Shown: piece after piece, positions 24,720-34,556 of the stretch
How the letters are laid out: every line of letters starts with the position of its first letter
Position numbering within the stretch: position 1 is the stretch's first letter
Assembly (NCBI GenBank): GCA_910586395.1
Contig: CAJUFX010000001.1
Coordinates: 121,458 to 185,457, forward strand
DNA from: an uncultured Bacteroidales bacterium
GTDB lineage: Bacteria > Bacteroidota > Bacteroidia > Bacteroidales > P3
Reading direction: 5' to 3'
Length of the DNA stretch: 64,000 nt
Translations under genes and position numbers: made by a program
The notes under the pieces: model-generated
Databases searched by the model: none
What the model was told of the DNA's origin: nothing
Seen by the model: only the letters and a program-made list of their open reading frames with translations

Positions 24720-26012
24720 ATGAGCACAATTGCAAACATTTATGCCCGTCAAATTTTGGATTCCCGGGGCAATCCGACTGTAGAGGTTGACGTGATTACA
24801 ACGGCCGGTGCTTTCGGCCGCGCGGCGGTACCCTCCGGCGCTTCCACGGGCGTACACGAAGCCGTGGAACTTCGGGATGGCGACAAGCATGCGTTCTGCG
24901 GCAAAGGCGTCCTGCAAGCCGTTCAGAATATCAACCAAGTATTGAACGAAGAATTGAGAGGCATGGAGGTTACGGAACAGCTCGCCCTCGACGCCCGCAT
25001 GAACGAACTGGACGGTACGCCCAACAAAGGCAAACTGGGCGCCAACGCGATTTTAGGGGTTTCCCTCGCCTGCGCCCGCGCGGCCGCTCAGGAAACGGGC
25101 CAGGAACTGTTCCGCTACGTAGGCGGCGTCAACGCCTGCACGTTGCCGATTCCGATGATGAACATCCTCAACGGTGGCAGCCATGCCGACAGCAATGTTG
25201 ATTTTCAAGAATTCATGATTATGCCGGTCGGCGCGCCGTCGTTCAGCGAAGCCTTTCGCTGGGGCGCCGAAATCTTCCATTCGCTCAAAAGCGTCTTGAA
25301 AAAGCAGAACCTCAGCACGGGGGTCGGCGATGAAGGCGGCTTCGCGCCCAACCTCAAATCGAATGAGGACGCCATCAAAGTTATTCTGGAAGCCATTGAA
25401 AAAGCCGGCTACAAACCGGGCGAAGATATTTTCATCGCGTTGGATCCGGCTTCGTCCGAATTCTATCTGCCGGAAGAAAAAGTCTATCACCTGCACAAAT
25501 CGACAGGCGAAAAACTGACGGCTGACCAGATGGTCGATTTTTGGGCCGACTGGGTAAAACGCTACCCGATTGTGTCGATAGAAGACGGTATGGCCGAAGA
25601 CGACTGGGACGGTTGGAAGAAACTGACCGACCGCATCGGCGGCCACTGCCAATTGGTCGGCGACGACCTCTTCGTAACGAATTCGGCGCGTCTGCAGATG
25701 GGCATCGACCGCGGCGTGGCCAACTCGATTCTCGTCAAGGTAAACCAAATCGGGTCGCTGTCCGAAACGATTGACGCCGTAAACAAAGCCTACCGCCACA
25801 GTTATACGGCCATCATGAGCCACCGCTCCGGCGAGACCGAAGACACGACAATCGCCGACTTGGCCGTCGCGCTGAACACCGGTTTGATCAAGACCGGTTC
25901 GGCCTGCCGCAGCGAACGTATCGCCAAATACAACCAGTTGCTCCGCATTGAGGAAAGTTTGGGCGATTCGGCCTACTACCTCGGCAAAGACTTCAAGTAT
26001 TTCCGCCGATAA
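24720..26012 (+). CDS. eno: Enolase
   Basis: Glycolytic 2-phosphoglycerate dehydratase, 430 aa. ARQILDSRGNPTVEVDV, the Mg-binding residues in DPASSE, SIEDGMAEDDW and VGDDLFVTN, the catalytic Lys in ILVKVNQIG and the SHRSGETED loop are all present. It has its own space between two terminators. A weak TATATTTA (24678-24685) is the best promoter match, so the promoter is uncertain. Confidence 0.98.
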   Translation: MSTIANIYARQILDSRGNPTVEVDVITTAGAFGRAAVPSGASTGVHEAVELRDGDKHAFCGKGVLQAVQNINQVLNEELRGMEVTEQLALDARMNELDGTPNKGKLGANAILGVSLACARAAAQETGQELFRYVGGVNACTLPIPMMNILNGGSHADSNVDFQEFMIMPVGAPSFSEAFRWGAEIFHSLKSVLKKQNLSTGVGDEGGFAPNLKSNEDAIKVILEAIEKAGYKPGEDIFIALDPASSEFYLPEEKVYHLHKSTGEKLTADQMVDFWADWVKRYPIVSIEDGMAEDDWDGWKKLTDRIGGHCQLVGDDLFVTNSARLQMGIDRGVANSILVKVNQIGSLSETIDAVNKAYRHSYTAIMSHRSGETEDTTIADLAVALNTGLIKTGSACRSERIAKYNQLLRIEESLGDSAYYLGKDFKYFRR

Positions 26013-26036
26013 ATACGGATGCCTCCTGTAGGCTGG

Positions 26037-26070
26037 AACGGGCCGGCGCCTCCGACGTCGGTCCGTTTTT
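26037..26070 (+). terminator. Terminator after eno
   Basis: AACGGGCCG and CGGTCCGTT pair (one G-T wobble) around a 13-base loop and are followed by a run of T. It ends the eno transcript. Confidence 0.7.
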
Positions 26071-26121
26071 CATCTTATACCGACCAACCGACCTGATACT
26101 ATTCCAAAAGACCCTGACGCC

Positions 26122-28506
26122 ATGAAACTGTCTTCCATTCCCTGTCCGTTTCGGCCGATCGCCGCCCCGACTTGCGGCATCAGGTCTTTGGGACGTTTGT
26201 TATCACGTCTCTGCCTATGCGCCGGCCTGCTCCTCTGCTTGTCTTTCGAGCCGGGAAGCCGGACGCTTTTGGCGCAGACAGCCGACCTAACGCCGACAGA
26301 AACCCACGCCCTACCCACACAGTCCCTCAAGTCCAACCGCCCGAAAGTAGGCGTCGTGCTCAGCGGCGGCGGCGCCAAAGGCATCGCGCACGTCGGCACA
26401 CTCAAAATCATAGAGGAACTCGGCATCCCGGTCGATTACATCGCAGGGACAAGCATGGGTTCCATCATCGGCGGGCTATACGCTTACGGCTATTCGGCCG
26501 CCGAACTGGACTCCATCTTACGCGCGGCCGATTGGGAAATGTTGCTCTCGGACAAAGCCATCCGATCGGACATCTATCTGACGGAAAAACGCACGGCCGA
26601 CCAATACGTGCTCAGCCTACCGTTCAGCCAACATTCCTCGTTGCTCCCCATCGGCATCCTCAAAGGCCAACATATCAACAACCTTTTCTATTCGCTGACC
26701 ACCAACTCTTACAAAGTCAAAAGTTTCAACGAACTCAACATCCCGTTTCTCTGCATCGCCACCGACGTACTCTCGGGCCAGGCCGTCGTGCTGGACAAAG
26801 GCAATCTGGCCGAAGCCATGCGCGCCAGCATGGCCATCCCCGGCGTGTTCAACCCGGTGGAAAAAGATTCGATGATCCTGGTCGATGGCGGCCTCGTCAA
26901 TAACTTTCCGGTGGAGGAGCTCATCGCGATGGGCGCCGATATCGTCATCGGCGTGGACGTCGGCTTCCAGTACAAAGGCAAAGAGAAGCTGAAAAACATG
27001 GCCAATGTTTTGGAAATGTCGATGTTCATGCACACCAAGACGAAAATCGCCCAAAACAAAAGCCGCTGCCGCGTCCTCGTCATGCCGGATATGACCGGCT
27101 ACGGCACCTACAGTTTCTCAGCCACAGACTCGCTGTTGGCGCGCGGAGAAGCGGCCGCCCGCCTCCATTACGACGAATTCAAGGCCATTGCCGAAGAACT
27201 GGCCGCCTACGAACCGGCGACACCCGCCCGGCGCTATCCGCACCAACCGTTAGACCGGTTCTACATCTCGGAAATCCGCTTCGAAGGCCTGTCCAAGTTC
27301 AGCCCTCAGTTCGCCAATCAGTTTTTGCAAATCGACCATAATACCTGGGTCAAACAGGAAGACATCGTACGCGGCGTGGAACGGCTCTACGGTTCGCTGG
27401 TTTTCGACGACGTGCGCTACGCCTATCTGCCCGATACGAACAACAAGGATCAGGTTATCTTGAATATCACGGTTGACGAAAAGCCGACCAATGCGTTCCG
27501 CCTCGGATTCCGCTACGATAACCAACGTTCGGCCGCCCTCTTGGCCGGCGTTCTGTTCCGTGACCTAGGCGTCCCGAACTCCCGTCTAAGCGTTGACGGC
27601 GAACTTTCGCGCATTCCGGGCGTCAAGGCTGATTTCCTCTTTACGCCCAAATGGAAGCAAGACGATGATTATGCCTTTTGGCGTCCCAGCATCGGCGCGT
27701 CCTACCAGTTTTACTTCATCAACCGCGAATATCTCTATCACAACTGGAGTACGCCCAATACACCGACCAGCGAATTTTCAATGCAAGGCCACCGCATCAG
27801 CCTCTACGGCCAATCGAACTGGCGACGCAGCATTTTGGGCGGCGGAATTCGCCTTAACTACCACCACTTCAGAGAGAAATTCGCCTCCGATCCGGACTTC
27901 GGGCAACGGAACTTTTTCTACATCATGCCGTATCTGTTTTTCTTACATGACAGTTACGACCAACTCTTTTTTCCCCGGCACGGCATCAAAGCGGATATCG
28001 AAGTATCCTATCCCATCGGCCTCGGCATTTCCCAACCCTATTCCCGACGCTTCCTTTCGGCGCGCGCCCATCTCGACTTCGCGTTCTCGCCCGTGCGCTG
28101 GTTCTCCATATATCCCGGCATCGCATTGGGCACAACGCTGTTACGGACAACCTCGAAGATTCCGATGCCTTACATGTTCTACCAAGGCGGCCTGACCGGC
28201 TTGCGCAACGGCGTGCAACAGGCCGATTTCGCGGGACTGATGCCGTTCCAAAGCGAAGGACAGCATTTCTGGAACCTACACCTGAACTTGCAGGCCGAAG
28301 TGTTGAAAAATCTCTATGTATCCTTGCGCGGTTATACGGGGATGTCGGTGTATGAGCTGAAAGACCTCGTCCACCTTGACGAATTCATCTACGGCGGCGC
28401 GGCGGGCCTCAGCTACAATACCCCCATCGGGCCGATCGGGCTGCACTTCCAATCGTCCAACGTCCACCCGTTCAACATTTGGCTCAGCATTCTGTATTGG
28501 TTATGA
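26122..28506 (+). CDS. Patatin-like phospholipase fused to an outer-membrane beta-barrel
   Basis: 794 aa. A hydrophobic signal region (about 20-50) precedes a patatin domain with the oxyanion motif GGGAKG (82-87), nucleophile Ser111 in GTSMG and the dyad Asp255 in DGG. A POTRA-like segment (about 380-455, YISEIRFEGL) leads into a C-terminal BamA/Omp85-type barrel (about 456-794) ending in an aromatic strand. The layout matches PlpD/type Vd-like patatin-barrel proteins. The catalytic pair is intact, so it is probably an active lipolytic acyl hydrolase; substrate and secretion of the domain are unknown. It overlaps the next gene by an ATGA junction. Confidence 0.9.
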   Translation: MKLSSIPCPFRPIAAPTCGIRSLGRLLSRLCLCAGLLLCLSFEPGSRTLLAQTADLTPTETHALPTQSLKSNRPKVGVVLSGGGAKGIAHVGTLKIIEELGIPVDYIAGTSMGSIIGGLYAYGYSAAELDSILRAADWEMLLSDKAIRSDIYLTEKRTADQYVLSLPFSQHSSLLPIGILKGQHINNLFYSLTTNSYKVKSFNELNIPFLCIATDVLSGQAVVLDKGNLAEAMRASMAIPGVFNPVEKDSMILVDGGLVNNFPVEELIAMGADIVIGVDVGFQYKGKEKLKNMANVLEMSMFMHTKTKIAQNKSRCRVLVMPDMTGYGTYSFSATDSLLARGEAAARLHYDEFKAIAEELAAYEPATPARRYPHQPLDRFYISEIRFEGLSKFSPQFANQFLQIDHNTWVKQEDIVRGVERLYGSLVFDDVRYAYLPDTNNKDQVILNITVDEKPTNAFRLGFRYDNQRSAALLAGVLFRDLGVPNSRLSVDGELSRIPGVKADFLFTPKWKQDDDYAFWRPSIGASYQFYFINREYLYHNWSTPNTPTSEFSMQGHRISLYGQSNWRRSILGGGIRLNYHHFREKFASDPDFGQRNFFYIMPYLFFLHDSYDQLFFPRHGIKADIEVSYPIGLGISQPYSRRFLSARAHLDFAFSPVRWFSIYPGIALGTTLLRTTSKIPMPYMFYQGGLTGLRNGVQQADFAGLMPFQSEGQHFWNLHLNLQAEVLKNLYVSLRGYTGMSVYELKDLVHLDEFIYGGAAGLSYNTPIGPIGLHFQSSNVHPFNIWLSILYWL

Positions 28507-30923
28507 TGTCATCGAATTCACGACAGGTAAGACAACGGCCGTTTGTCCTCCACCGGCAAAGACTGTCGTTTTTCCGTTGCCTGTTGCCGCTATGGCTGTC
28601 CGTCTTTATTTGGTGTCTTTCCGGCCTGCACGCGCAGTCCGACGGCGTTTCGATACGCCTGTACGGCATCGTGCGCGACGCCGATAACGGCGAGGCTCTG
28701 CCGCAAGCCGCCATCTGGTTGCCGGCCTTGCAGAGCGGAGCGGTCACAGATGTCGACGGGCGGTTCGACTTCCGCATTCCCGCCGGCACCTATGCCATCG
28801 AAGTCCGTTTCTTGGGTTATGCCACACGTTACGACACATTGCGGCTGAACCGCGACCGCCAACTGACATTCGACCTCAAAAGTACGGCCCGCCAATTGAG
28901 CGGCGTCGAAATCAAAAGCCGGCAGAGTCAACAACTGCGCAACAACAGCATAGGCGTGGAACATCTCAGCATGATGGCCGTCAAAAAACTGCCCTCGCTC
29001 TTGGGCGAAGCCGACCTGCTCAAATCGGTACAATTGCTGCCCGGCATCGTCATGGCTTCGGAAGGCAGTTCCGGCTTCAGCGTCCGGGGCGGTTCACCCG
29101 ACCAAAATTTCATCCTGCTTGATCGCGTGCCCATTTACAATCCCTCCCATGCGCTCGGTTTTTTCTCGGTCTTCAACAACGACGTGATGGAGGGGGCGAC
29201 GGTTTACAAAGGCGATATCCCCGTGCAATTCGGCGGACGGCTATCGGCGGTCATTGACGCCACGATGCACGAGGGCGACTACCACCGCTACCACATCACG
29301 GGCGGCGTCGGACTTTTGCTGGCACGGCTGACCGTAGAGGGGCCCATCGTGAACGACCTGTTTTCGTTTCTCGTTTCCGGCCGCCGCACCTATTTCGACG
29401 CCTTCCTGCCGCTATTCGACATGGACGGCATCCAACTGTATTTCTACGACGCCAACGCCAAACTCTCGTTCCGCAGCCGCAACCGCAAAGACAAACTGAC
29501 GCTTTCCGGCTATCTCGGCCGCGACGTTTTCGGCATGAAAGGCATGAACGCAGCCACCAACTACGGCAACAAAGCCCTCTGCCTGAGCTGGCACCATTTT
29601 TTTTCCGACGACTTGGTCATGACCGTTTCGGGCACCGCAACCGACTACCGTTACATGATGGGCATGGAGACCGGGCAGTTTGCCGTCGATTGGGCGGCGC
29701 ACCTGACCGACTACGGCGGCAAAGCGGATTTTCTCTATACGACGGCCAACCATGAAATCCGCTTCGGGCTGGCTTCCACATACCATATTTACGACCCCGG
29801 CGACATAAGCGTCAACCTGCTCGAAGGCATGAGTTTTCTCGACACGACGATTGACTGGAACTACCGCCAGGAACGCTTCCATACGCTGGAAAATGCACTG
29901 TATATCGGGGACGAACTGACCATTGGCCGCCATTTCATGCTGAAATACGGCCTGCGCCTGAGTACGTTCAGCAACATAGGCGCCGATTCCGTTTTCTATT
30001 ACCGGGACGGCATGCAAAGCGAGGCGCGCTACTTTCCGCAAGGGCGGTTCTACCACACTTATTGGGGGCTCGAACCGCGTATTGGATTCAGCTATCTGAT
30101 TGACAGCACAATGAGTCTAAAGCTGAATTACACCCGCACGATGCAATACACACAAATGGCGCAGAACTCCACGTCCGGCAATCCGTTGGACGTCTGGTTT
30201 CCGGCGAACCCGACCTTATTGCCCCAAATTGCCGACCAAGGCGCGCTCAGCTTTGAAAAACACTTCAAGGACGGCGAATGGGAAACTTCGATTGAGTTTT
30301 ACTACCGCTACCTGCAGAACGTCGTGGATTTCAAGGACCATGCCGAGGTGCTGGGCAACCGCTATCTCTACGGTGAAGTCCGTACCGGCACGGGACAGGC
30401 CTATGGCATGGAAGTCTCGCTCAAACGGACGCGGGGCTTCGTCAACGGCTCGGTCAGCTACACGCTTTCCAAATCGACGCGGCGCATCCGGGACGTGAAC
30501 CGCGGCGAGACCTATCCGTCGCCTTACGACCGACCGCACGCACTGACCGTCTTGCTGAACATCGAACCGCATCCACGCCACAGCGTCAATATCAACTGGG
30601 TGTTTTATTCCGGATTGCCGACCACCTATCCACATGGAAAGGCGGTCATCGACGGTGAATGGGTGCCGATTTACGGCGACCGCAACAGCGACCGCCTGCC
30701 CGACTACCATCGGCTGGACATCGGCTATACGTTCCGCGCCAAACCCAAGCCGAACCGCCGCTTTACATGGGATCTTTCGGTGGGTTGCTACAACGTTTAC
30801 GCCCGCAAGAATCCGTGGATGATTAATTTCAAACAGGATCCCGACAATCCGGGACACTCCTACACGGAAATGATTTACCTATTCTCGGCCGTACCCTCGG
30901 TAACGTTTAATTTCAGATGGTGA
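28503..30923 (+). CDS. TonB-dependent outer-membrane receptor with carboxypeptidase-like N-terminal domain
   Basis: 806 aa from the ATG at 28503, which overlaps the upstream stop as ATGA; an in-frame ATG at 28479 is possible but less likely. A signal peptide ends near GLHAQ. A CarboxypepD_reg-like domain follows (YGIVRDADNGEALPQAAIW). Then comes the plug domain (FSVRGGSPDQNFILLDRVP) and a barrel rich in aromatic strands, ending VTFNFRW. It imports an unknown ligand with TonB energy. It is immediately followed by a DUF4249 gene, a pairing often seen in Bacteroidetes. It is not the long SusC type, and no SusD is present. Confidence 0.92.
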   Translation: MMSSNSRQVRQRPFVLHRQRLSFFRCLLPLWLSVFIWCLSGLHAQSDGVSIRLYGIVRDADNGEALPQAAIWLPALQSGAVTDVDGRFDFRIPAGTYAIEVRFLGYATRYDTLRLNRDRQLTFDLKSTARQLSGVEIKSRQSQQLRNNSIGVEHLSMMAVKKLPSLLGEADLLKSVQLLPGIVMASEGSSGFSVRGGSPDQNFILLDRVPIYNPSHALGFFSVFNNDVMEGATVYKGDIPVQFGGRLSAVIDATMHEGDYHRYHITGGVGLLLARLTVEGPIVNDLFSFLVSGRRTYFDAFLPLFDMDGIQLYFYDANAKLSFRSRNRKDKLTLSGYLGRDVFGMKGMNAATNYGNKALCLSWHHFFSDDLVMTVSGTATDYRYMMGMETGQFAVDWAAHLTDYGGKADFLYTTANHEIRFGLASTYHIYDPGDISVNLLEGMSFLDTTIDWNYRQERFHTLENALYIGDELTIGRHFMLKYGLRLSTFSNIGADSVFYYRDGMQSEARYFPQGRFYHTYWGLEPRIGFSYLIDSTMSLKLNYTRTMQYTQMAQNSTSGNPLDVWFPANPTLLPQIADQGALSFEKHFKDGEWETSIEFYYRYLQNVVDFKDHAEVLGNRYLYGEVRTGTGQAYGMEVSLKRTRGFVNGSVSYTLSKSTRRIRDVNRGETYPSPYDRPHALTVLLNIEPHPRHSVNINWVFYSGLPTTYPHGKAVIDGEWVPIYGDRNSDRLPDYHRLDIGYTFRAKPKPNRRFTWDLSVGCYNVYARKNPWMINFKQDPDNPGHSYTEMIYLFSAVPSVTFNFRW

Positions 30924-31834
30924 AAATGAAGACGATGACATTAAAAAAGACCGCCGGCCGCTTGGGCCGGATATGGCCGGGCATCGCCTTGTCGATTTTG
31001 GGCTTCGGCTGTACGGCCGAAATCGACATCGACCTGCGGGGCGGCGAACAGCCGGTGCTGGTCGTGGACGCCCGGCTGACGACCGACACGATACGGCATA
31101 CGGTCGTTCTGAGCCGCAGTTCGGACTATTATGCGCCGGCTTCCGACCATTTGGCCGTGAGCGGCGCAACGGTTTACATGACGGGCGACGGACAACGCTT
31201 CGATTTTGCCGAAGACACGGCCACACCTGGTATTTACCGCAGTATCAACCGATTTGCAGGTCTGATGGGCAGCCGCTATACCTTGGTGGTCGAAGGCGTG
31301 GACATGGACGGCGACGGAGAGACGGAGACCTATACGGCCGAAAGCGAATTGCCGCCCATGACCGACCGCATCGACTCGCTCCATGCCGTTTATTCGCCCG
31401 GCCTGCCGCCGTTCTTTATGCCGGATCCGCAACGGTGGGGGTGGAACATCCTGCTCTATGCCCAAGATCCGCCCGCCAAAGATTATTATGCGTTCACGGT
31501 GTCGGTAAACGGCGAACCTTACGACAGCCGGCTGACCGACATGACGCGCATGCCGGACGACTTTACACAGGGACTTTACATAAACGGCCTACCGCTTTAT
31601 TTCTTTCCGGACGACGGCGAGATGCCGCTCTCGGCCGGCGACACGGTTTGTCTTGAAGCCTGGGGCATCACGCCCGAATTCGACCGCTATATTTCAGACG
31701 TCCGGAGCGCCACGCGCCCTTCCATGCCGATGTTCGGAGGTTCGCCCGCCAACGTGCGCGGCAACCTGACGGGCGGGGCGTTCGGCTTCTTCGCGGCCTA
31801 CGCCGTAAGACGCGGTTGCGTTGTCTTGAAATAA
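30917..31834 (+). CDS. DUF4249 domain-containing lipoprotein
   Basis: 305 aa. A signal peptide ends in the lipobox LGFGC with Cys32, so the protein is probably lipid-anchored in the outer membrane or periplasm. The body (EQPVLVVDARLTTDTIRHTV and later YTLVVEGVDMDGDG) matches DUF4249, a Bacteroidetes family of unknown function nearly always beside a TonB-dependent receptor. It overlaps the receptor by 7 bases. A later Met (residue 4 or 7) could be the real start. The role is inferred as a receptor partner. Confidence 0.82.
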   Translation: MVKMKTMTLKKTAGRLGRIWPGIALSILGFGCTAEIDIDLRGGEQPVLVVDARLTTDTIRHTVVLSRSSDYYAPASDHLAVSGATVYMTGDGQRFDFAEDTATPGIYRSINRFAGLMGSRYTLVVEGVDMDGDGETETYTAESELPPMTDRIDSLHAVYSPGLPPFFMPDPQRWGWNILLYAQDPPAKDYYAFTVSVNGEPYDSRLTDMTRMPDDFTQGLYINGLPLYFFPDDGEMPLSAGDTVCLEAWGITPEFDRYISDVRSATRPSMPMFGGSPANVRGNLTGGAFGFFAAYAVRRGCVVLK

Positions 31835-31856
31835 CGTGTTTTTTTGCGTAACTTTG
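31826..31856 (+). promoter_or_regulatory. Promoter of holB-ricT-gldH-PBP1A
   Basis: TTG (31826-31828), a 20-base spacer and TAACTTTG (31849-31856) fit the Bacteroidetes consensus. The -7 element ends 5 bases before the holB ATG, so the transcript should start at or next to the start codon. The -33 element overlaps the end of the DUF4249 gene. Confidence 0.65.
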
Positions 31857-31861
31857 CCCCT

Positions 31862-33043
31862 ATGCGTTTTCGCGATATCATAGGACAAAGGCCGCTCATA
31901 GAGCGTCTGATTGCTTCGGCGCAAGCCGGACGCATCGCGCACGCGCAATTGTTTTCGGGGCCGGAGGGCAACCAGAAACTGCCGTTGGCTTTGGCCTATG
32001 CCCAATTCCTGAACTGCCGCCATAAAGTGACGTCGGCCGAGGCCGACTTGGGCGGCCTGCCGGCCGATTCCTGCGGAAAATGTCCGTCCTGCGCCAAGTT
32101 CGAGCGGCTCGCGCATCCCGACCTGCATTTCTTTTTCCCGAACAACATAGGCGAACTGGTCAAAAAAGACGCCCAAAGCACCGACTATCTGCCGCTCTGG
32201 CGCGAGTTCGGCCTTAAGCACCGCATGGAATTCAGCCTCAACGACTGGATAGAGGCGATGAATATCGGACAGCGGCAGGCCATCATCAACATCCGCGACT
32301 GCCATACGCTCATCGAACAGCTCGCGCTCAAAAGCTGCGAGGCGGACTACCGCGTCGTCGTATTGTGGATGGCCGAGAAAATCAGCGACACGATTTCGTC
32401 CACCTTGCTCAAAACGTTGGAAGAACCGGAACCACAGACGCTGTTCCTGCTCGTTTCCGAAAATCCCGACCAAATTTCGGCCACGATTCTCTCGCGCACA
32501 CAGATCGTGCAGGTGCCGGCCCTGACAACCGAAGACTTGGGGGCGGGCCTCGTGACGCACTACGGCCTGACACCCGAAGCGGCACAGCCCTTGGCCGAAG
32601 CGGCCCACGGCAACCTCTGCCGCGCGCTCTCCGACTGGCGCGGACACGAAGCCGAAGAGCAGCACGACGCCTATTTCACGCGTTGGATGCGTGCCTGCTA
32701 CAAGGCCGACGTCCCCGACCTGCTTGACCTGAGCGAAGCACTGGCACGGTTGGGGCGCGAACCCCTGCGGCAGTTCCTGCGTTTCGCCTTGGAAAAGATA
32801 CGCCTCTGCCTGCTTTGCCACGAAGGCTGCGGCATCATGGCCCACATGCCGGCCGAACAACAGGCCTTTATCCGCAATTTTTCGCCTTTCATCACGGCCG
32901 ACAACGCCCCGACCTATTACCGCATCATCAACGACGCCATTTACTTCGTGGCGCGCAATGCCAATATTTCCAACCTTATGACGGACGCATCCCTGCAGAT
33001 TTGCCGGTTGATGGCCGCTGAAAAAAAGAAAAAAAATGCCTGA
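31862..33043 (+). CDS. holB: DNA polymerase III delta' subunit
   Basis: Clamp-loader subunit, 393 aa from the ATG at 31862 (MRFRDIIGQRPLIERLI). An in-frame TTG at 31844 would put the start inside the promoter element, so it is not used. The Walker A region is degenerate (GPEGNQKLPLAL), as usual for delta' of this phylum, and CGKCPSC gives a zinc module. SGT-like SSTLLKTLEEP is the conserved contact helix. It overlaps ricT by 8 bases. The C-terminal third is typical of Bacteroidetes rather than E. coli. Confidence 0.9.
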   Translation: MRFRDIIGQRPLIERLIASAQAGRIAHAQLFSGPEGNQKLPLALAYAQFLNCRHKVTSAEADLGGLPADSCGKCPSCAKFERLAHPDLHFFFPNNIGELVKKDAQSTDYLPLWREFGLKHRMEFSLNDWIEAMNIGQRQAIINIRDCHTLIEQLALKSCEADYRVVVLWMAEKISDTISSTLLKTLEEPEPQTLFLLVSENPDQISATILSRTQIVQVPALTTEDLGAGLVTHYGLTPEAAQPLAEAAHGNLCRALSDWRGHEAEEQHDAYFTRWMRACYKADVPDLLDLSEALARLGREPLRQFLRFALEKIRLCLLCHEGCGIMAHMPAEQQAFIRNFSPFITADNAPTYYRIINDAIYFVARNANISNLMTDASLQICRLMAAEKKKKNA

Positions 33044-34556
33044 GTATACAGACCTTGAAAATCCGAAACCGGCATCCGAAACGGAAACGGTAGAAACCGA
33101 GGTGTTTCTACGCAAGACGGTCGAAGAAAACATCTATAACAGCCGCGGATGCGCGCATGCGCCCAATTTGGAAGACACGCCCGGCGACCGCAAACGCCAG
33201 ATGGGCTGTTGCGCCCAAATGCACGCCTACAACTGGACCGATACGTTCGGCGACCTGCCCTCGCCCGACCCGTTCGACCTCGTGGAAGTTCGGTTCAAGA
33301 ATACGCATAAAGACTTCTTCCGCCTGCCGGCCGACACGAACGAGACGTTCGAATGCGGCGACATTGTGGCCGTGGAAGGCAATTCGGGCCACGACATCGG
33401 TATCATCTGCCTGCGCGGCGAACTGGCGCGCATCCAAGCCAAAAATAAAGGCATCGATCCGCTTTCGCCCCAAATCAAGAAAGTTTATCGCAAGGCGCGG
33501 CCGAACGATTTGGACAAATGGCTTGAGACCATCCGCATCGAGAAAGAAACCCAACGGCGCGCCCGCGTCATCGCGGCCGAACTCGGCTTGGACATGAAAA
33601 TCAACAATGTCGAATATCAAGGCGACTTCACGAAAGCCATTTTTTACTATACGGCCGAAGACCGCGTCGATTTCCGGCAGCTCATCAAACTCTATGCCGA
33701 TGAATTCAAGGTGCGCATCGAGATGAAACAGATCGGCGCTCGTCAGGAAGCCGGCAACATCGGCGGCATCGGTTCTTGCGGCCGCGAACTCTGCTGCGTG
33801 ACGTTCCTGCATAACTTCACATCGGTCAGCACGCATGCCGCCCGCGTGCAACAGGTTTCGCTCAACCCGCAGAAACTGGCCGGCCAATGCAGCAAACTCA
33901 AATGTTGCCTGAACTACGAATACGACACGTATATCGACCTTCAGAAGAACATGCCCGACGCCCGGACGCCCATCCTGACCGAAAAAGGCCGCGCCAAATG
34001 CATCAAAACGGACATCCTTAACCGCAAGATGACCTACGTGTACGAGGATGAGCCCAACCGCTACATAGACGTGGATGCGGACGAGGCCGCCCGCCTTATC
34101 GAGGCCAACCGCCGCGGCGAGACGCCGGCGGGCTTCCAGACTCCGCAACCGGAACCGGAGGCGGTACAGGAAGTGAATTTCTCGAACGTCGTGGGACAAG
34201 ACGATCTGACGCGTTTCGACAAGCCGAACAAAGGCGGCCGACAGAACCGCAAGAAGAAGCACGGCGGAAACGGCGGCGAACGCCACGAACGCGGCAACGG
34301 TGTCTCGCCGCGTTCCGACGCCCCGAAAAACGGCAGCAAGCCGACGGCGGTTCAAAGCAAACCCGTACCCGTTTCCAACAAACCGCTCCCGATTCAGAGC
34401 AAACCCGTCCCCGTACAAGTCAAACCGACCGACAACAGTACCCCCCCAAAAAAGACGGGCGACAAACCGACGCCGCGGCCGGAAAAGCGGGTGTCCAAAC
34501 CCATCGGAAAGCCTATTTTACGACCTAAAAACCCTGACGATGCGAACGCTCAATAA
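33036..34556 (+). CDS. ricT: PSP1-domain protein, RicT family
   Basis: 506 aa. The PSP1 core (about 85-310) carries Cys clusters, GSCGRELCCVTFL and GQCSKLKCCLNYE, and a CCAQ pair lies in the N-terminal part. In Bacillus, RicT with partners forms an iron-sulfur complex that affects RNase Y cleavage; the function in Bacteroidetes is not settled. A basic, Pro/Lys-rich tail (about 400-506) has repeated KPVPV-like units. It overlaps holB (8 bases) and gldH (17 bases), so these genes are translationally packed. The symbol rests on the domain family. Confidence 0.85.
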   Translation: MPEYTDLENPKPASETETVETEVFLRKTVEENIYNSRGCAHAPNLEDTPGDRKRQMGCCAQMHAYNWTDTFGDLPSPDPFDLVEVRFKNTHKDFFRLPADTNETFECGDIVAVEGNSGHDIGIICLRGELARIQAKNKGIDPLSPQIKKVYRKARPNDLDKWLETIRIEKETQRRARVIAAELGLDMKINNVEYQGDFTKAIFYYTAEDRVDFRQLIKLYADEFKVRIEMKQIGARQEAGNIGGIGSCGRELCCVTFLHNFTSVSTHAARVQQVSLNPQKLAGQCSKLKCCLNYEYDTYIDLQKNMPDARTPILTEKGRAKCIKTDILNRKMTYVYEDEPNRYIDVDADEAARLIEANRRGETPAGFQTPQPEPEAVQEVNFSNVVGQDDLTRFDKPNKGGRQNRKKKHGGNGGERHERGNGVSPRSDAPKNGSKPTAVQSKPVPVSNKPLPIQSKPVPVQVKPTDNSTPPKKTGDKPTPRPEKRVSKPIGKPILRPKNPDDANAQ

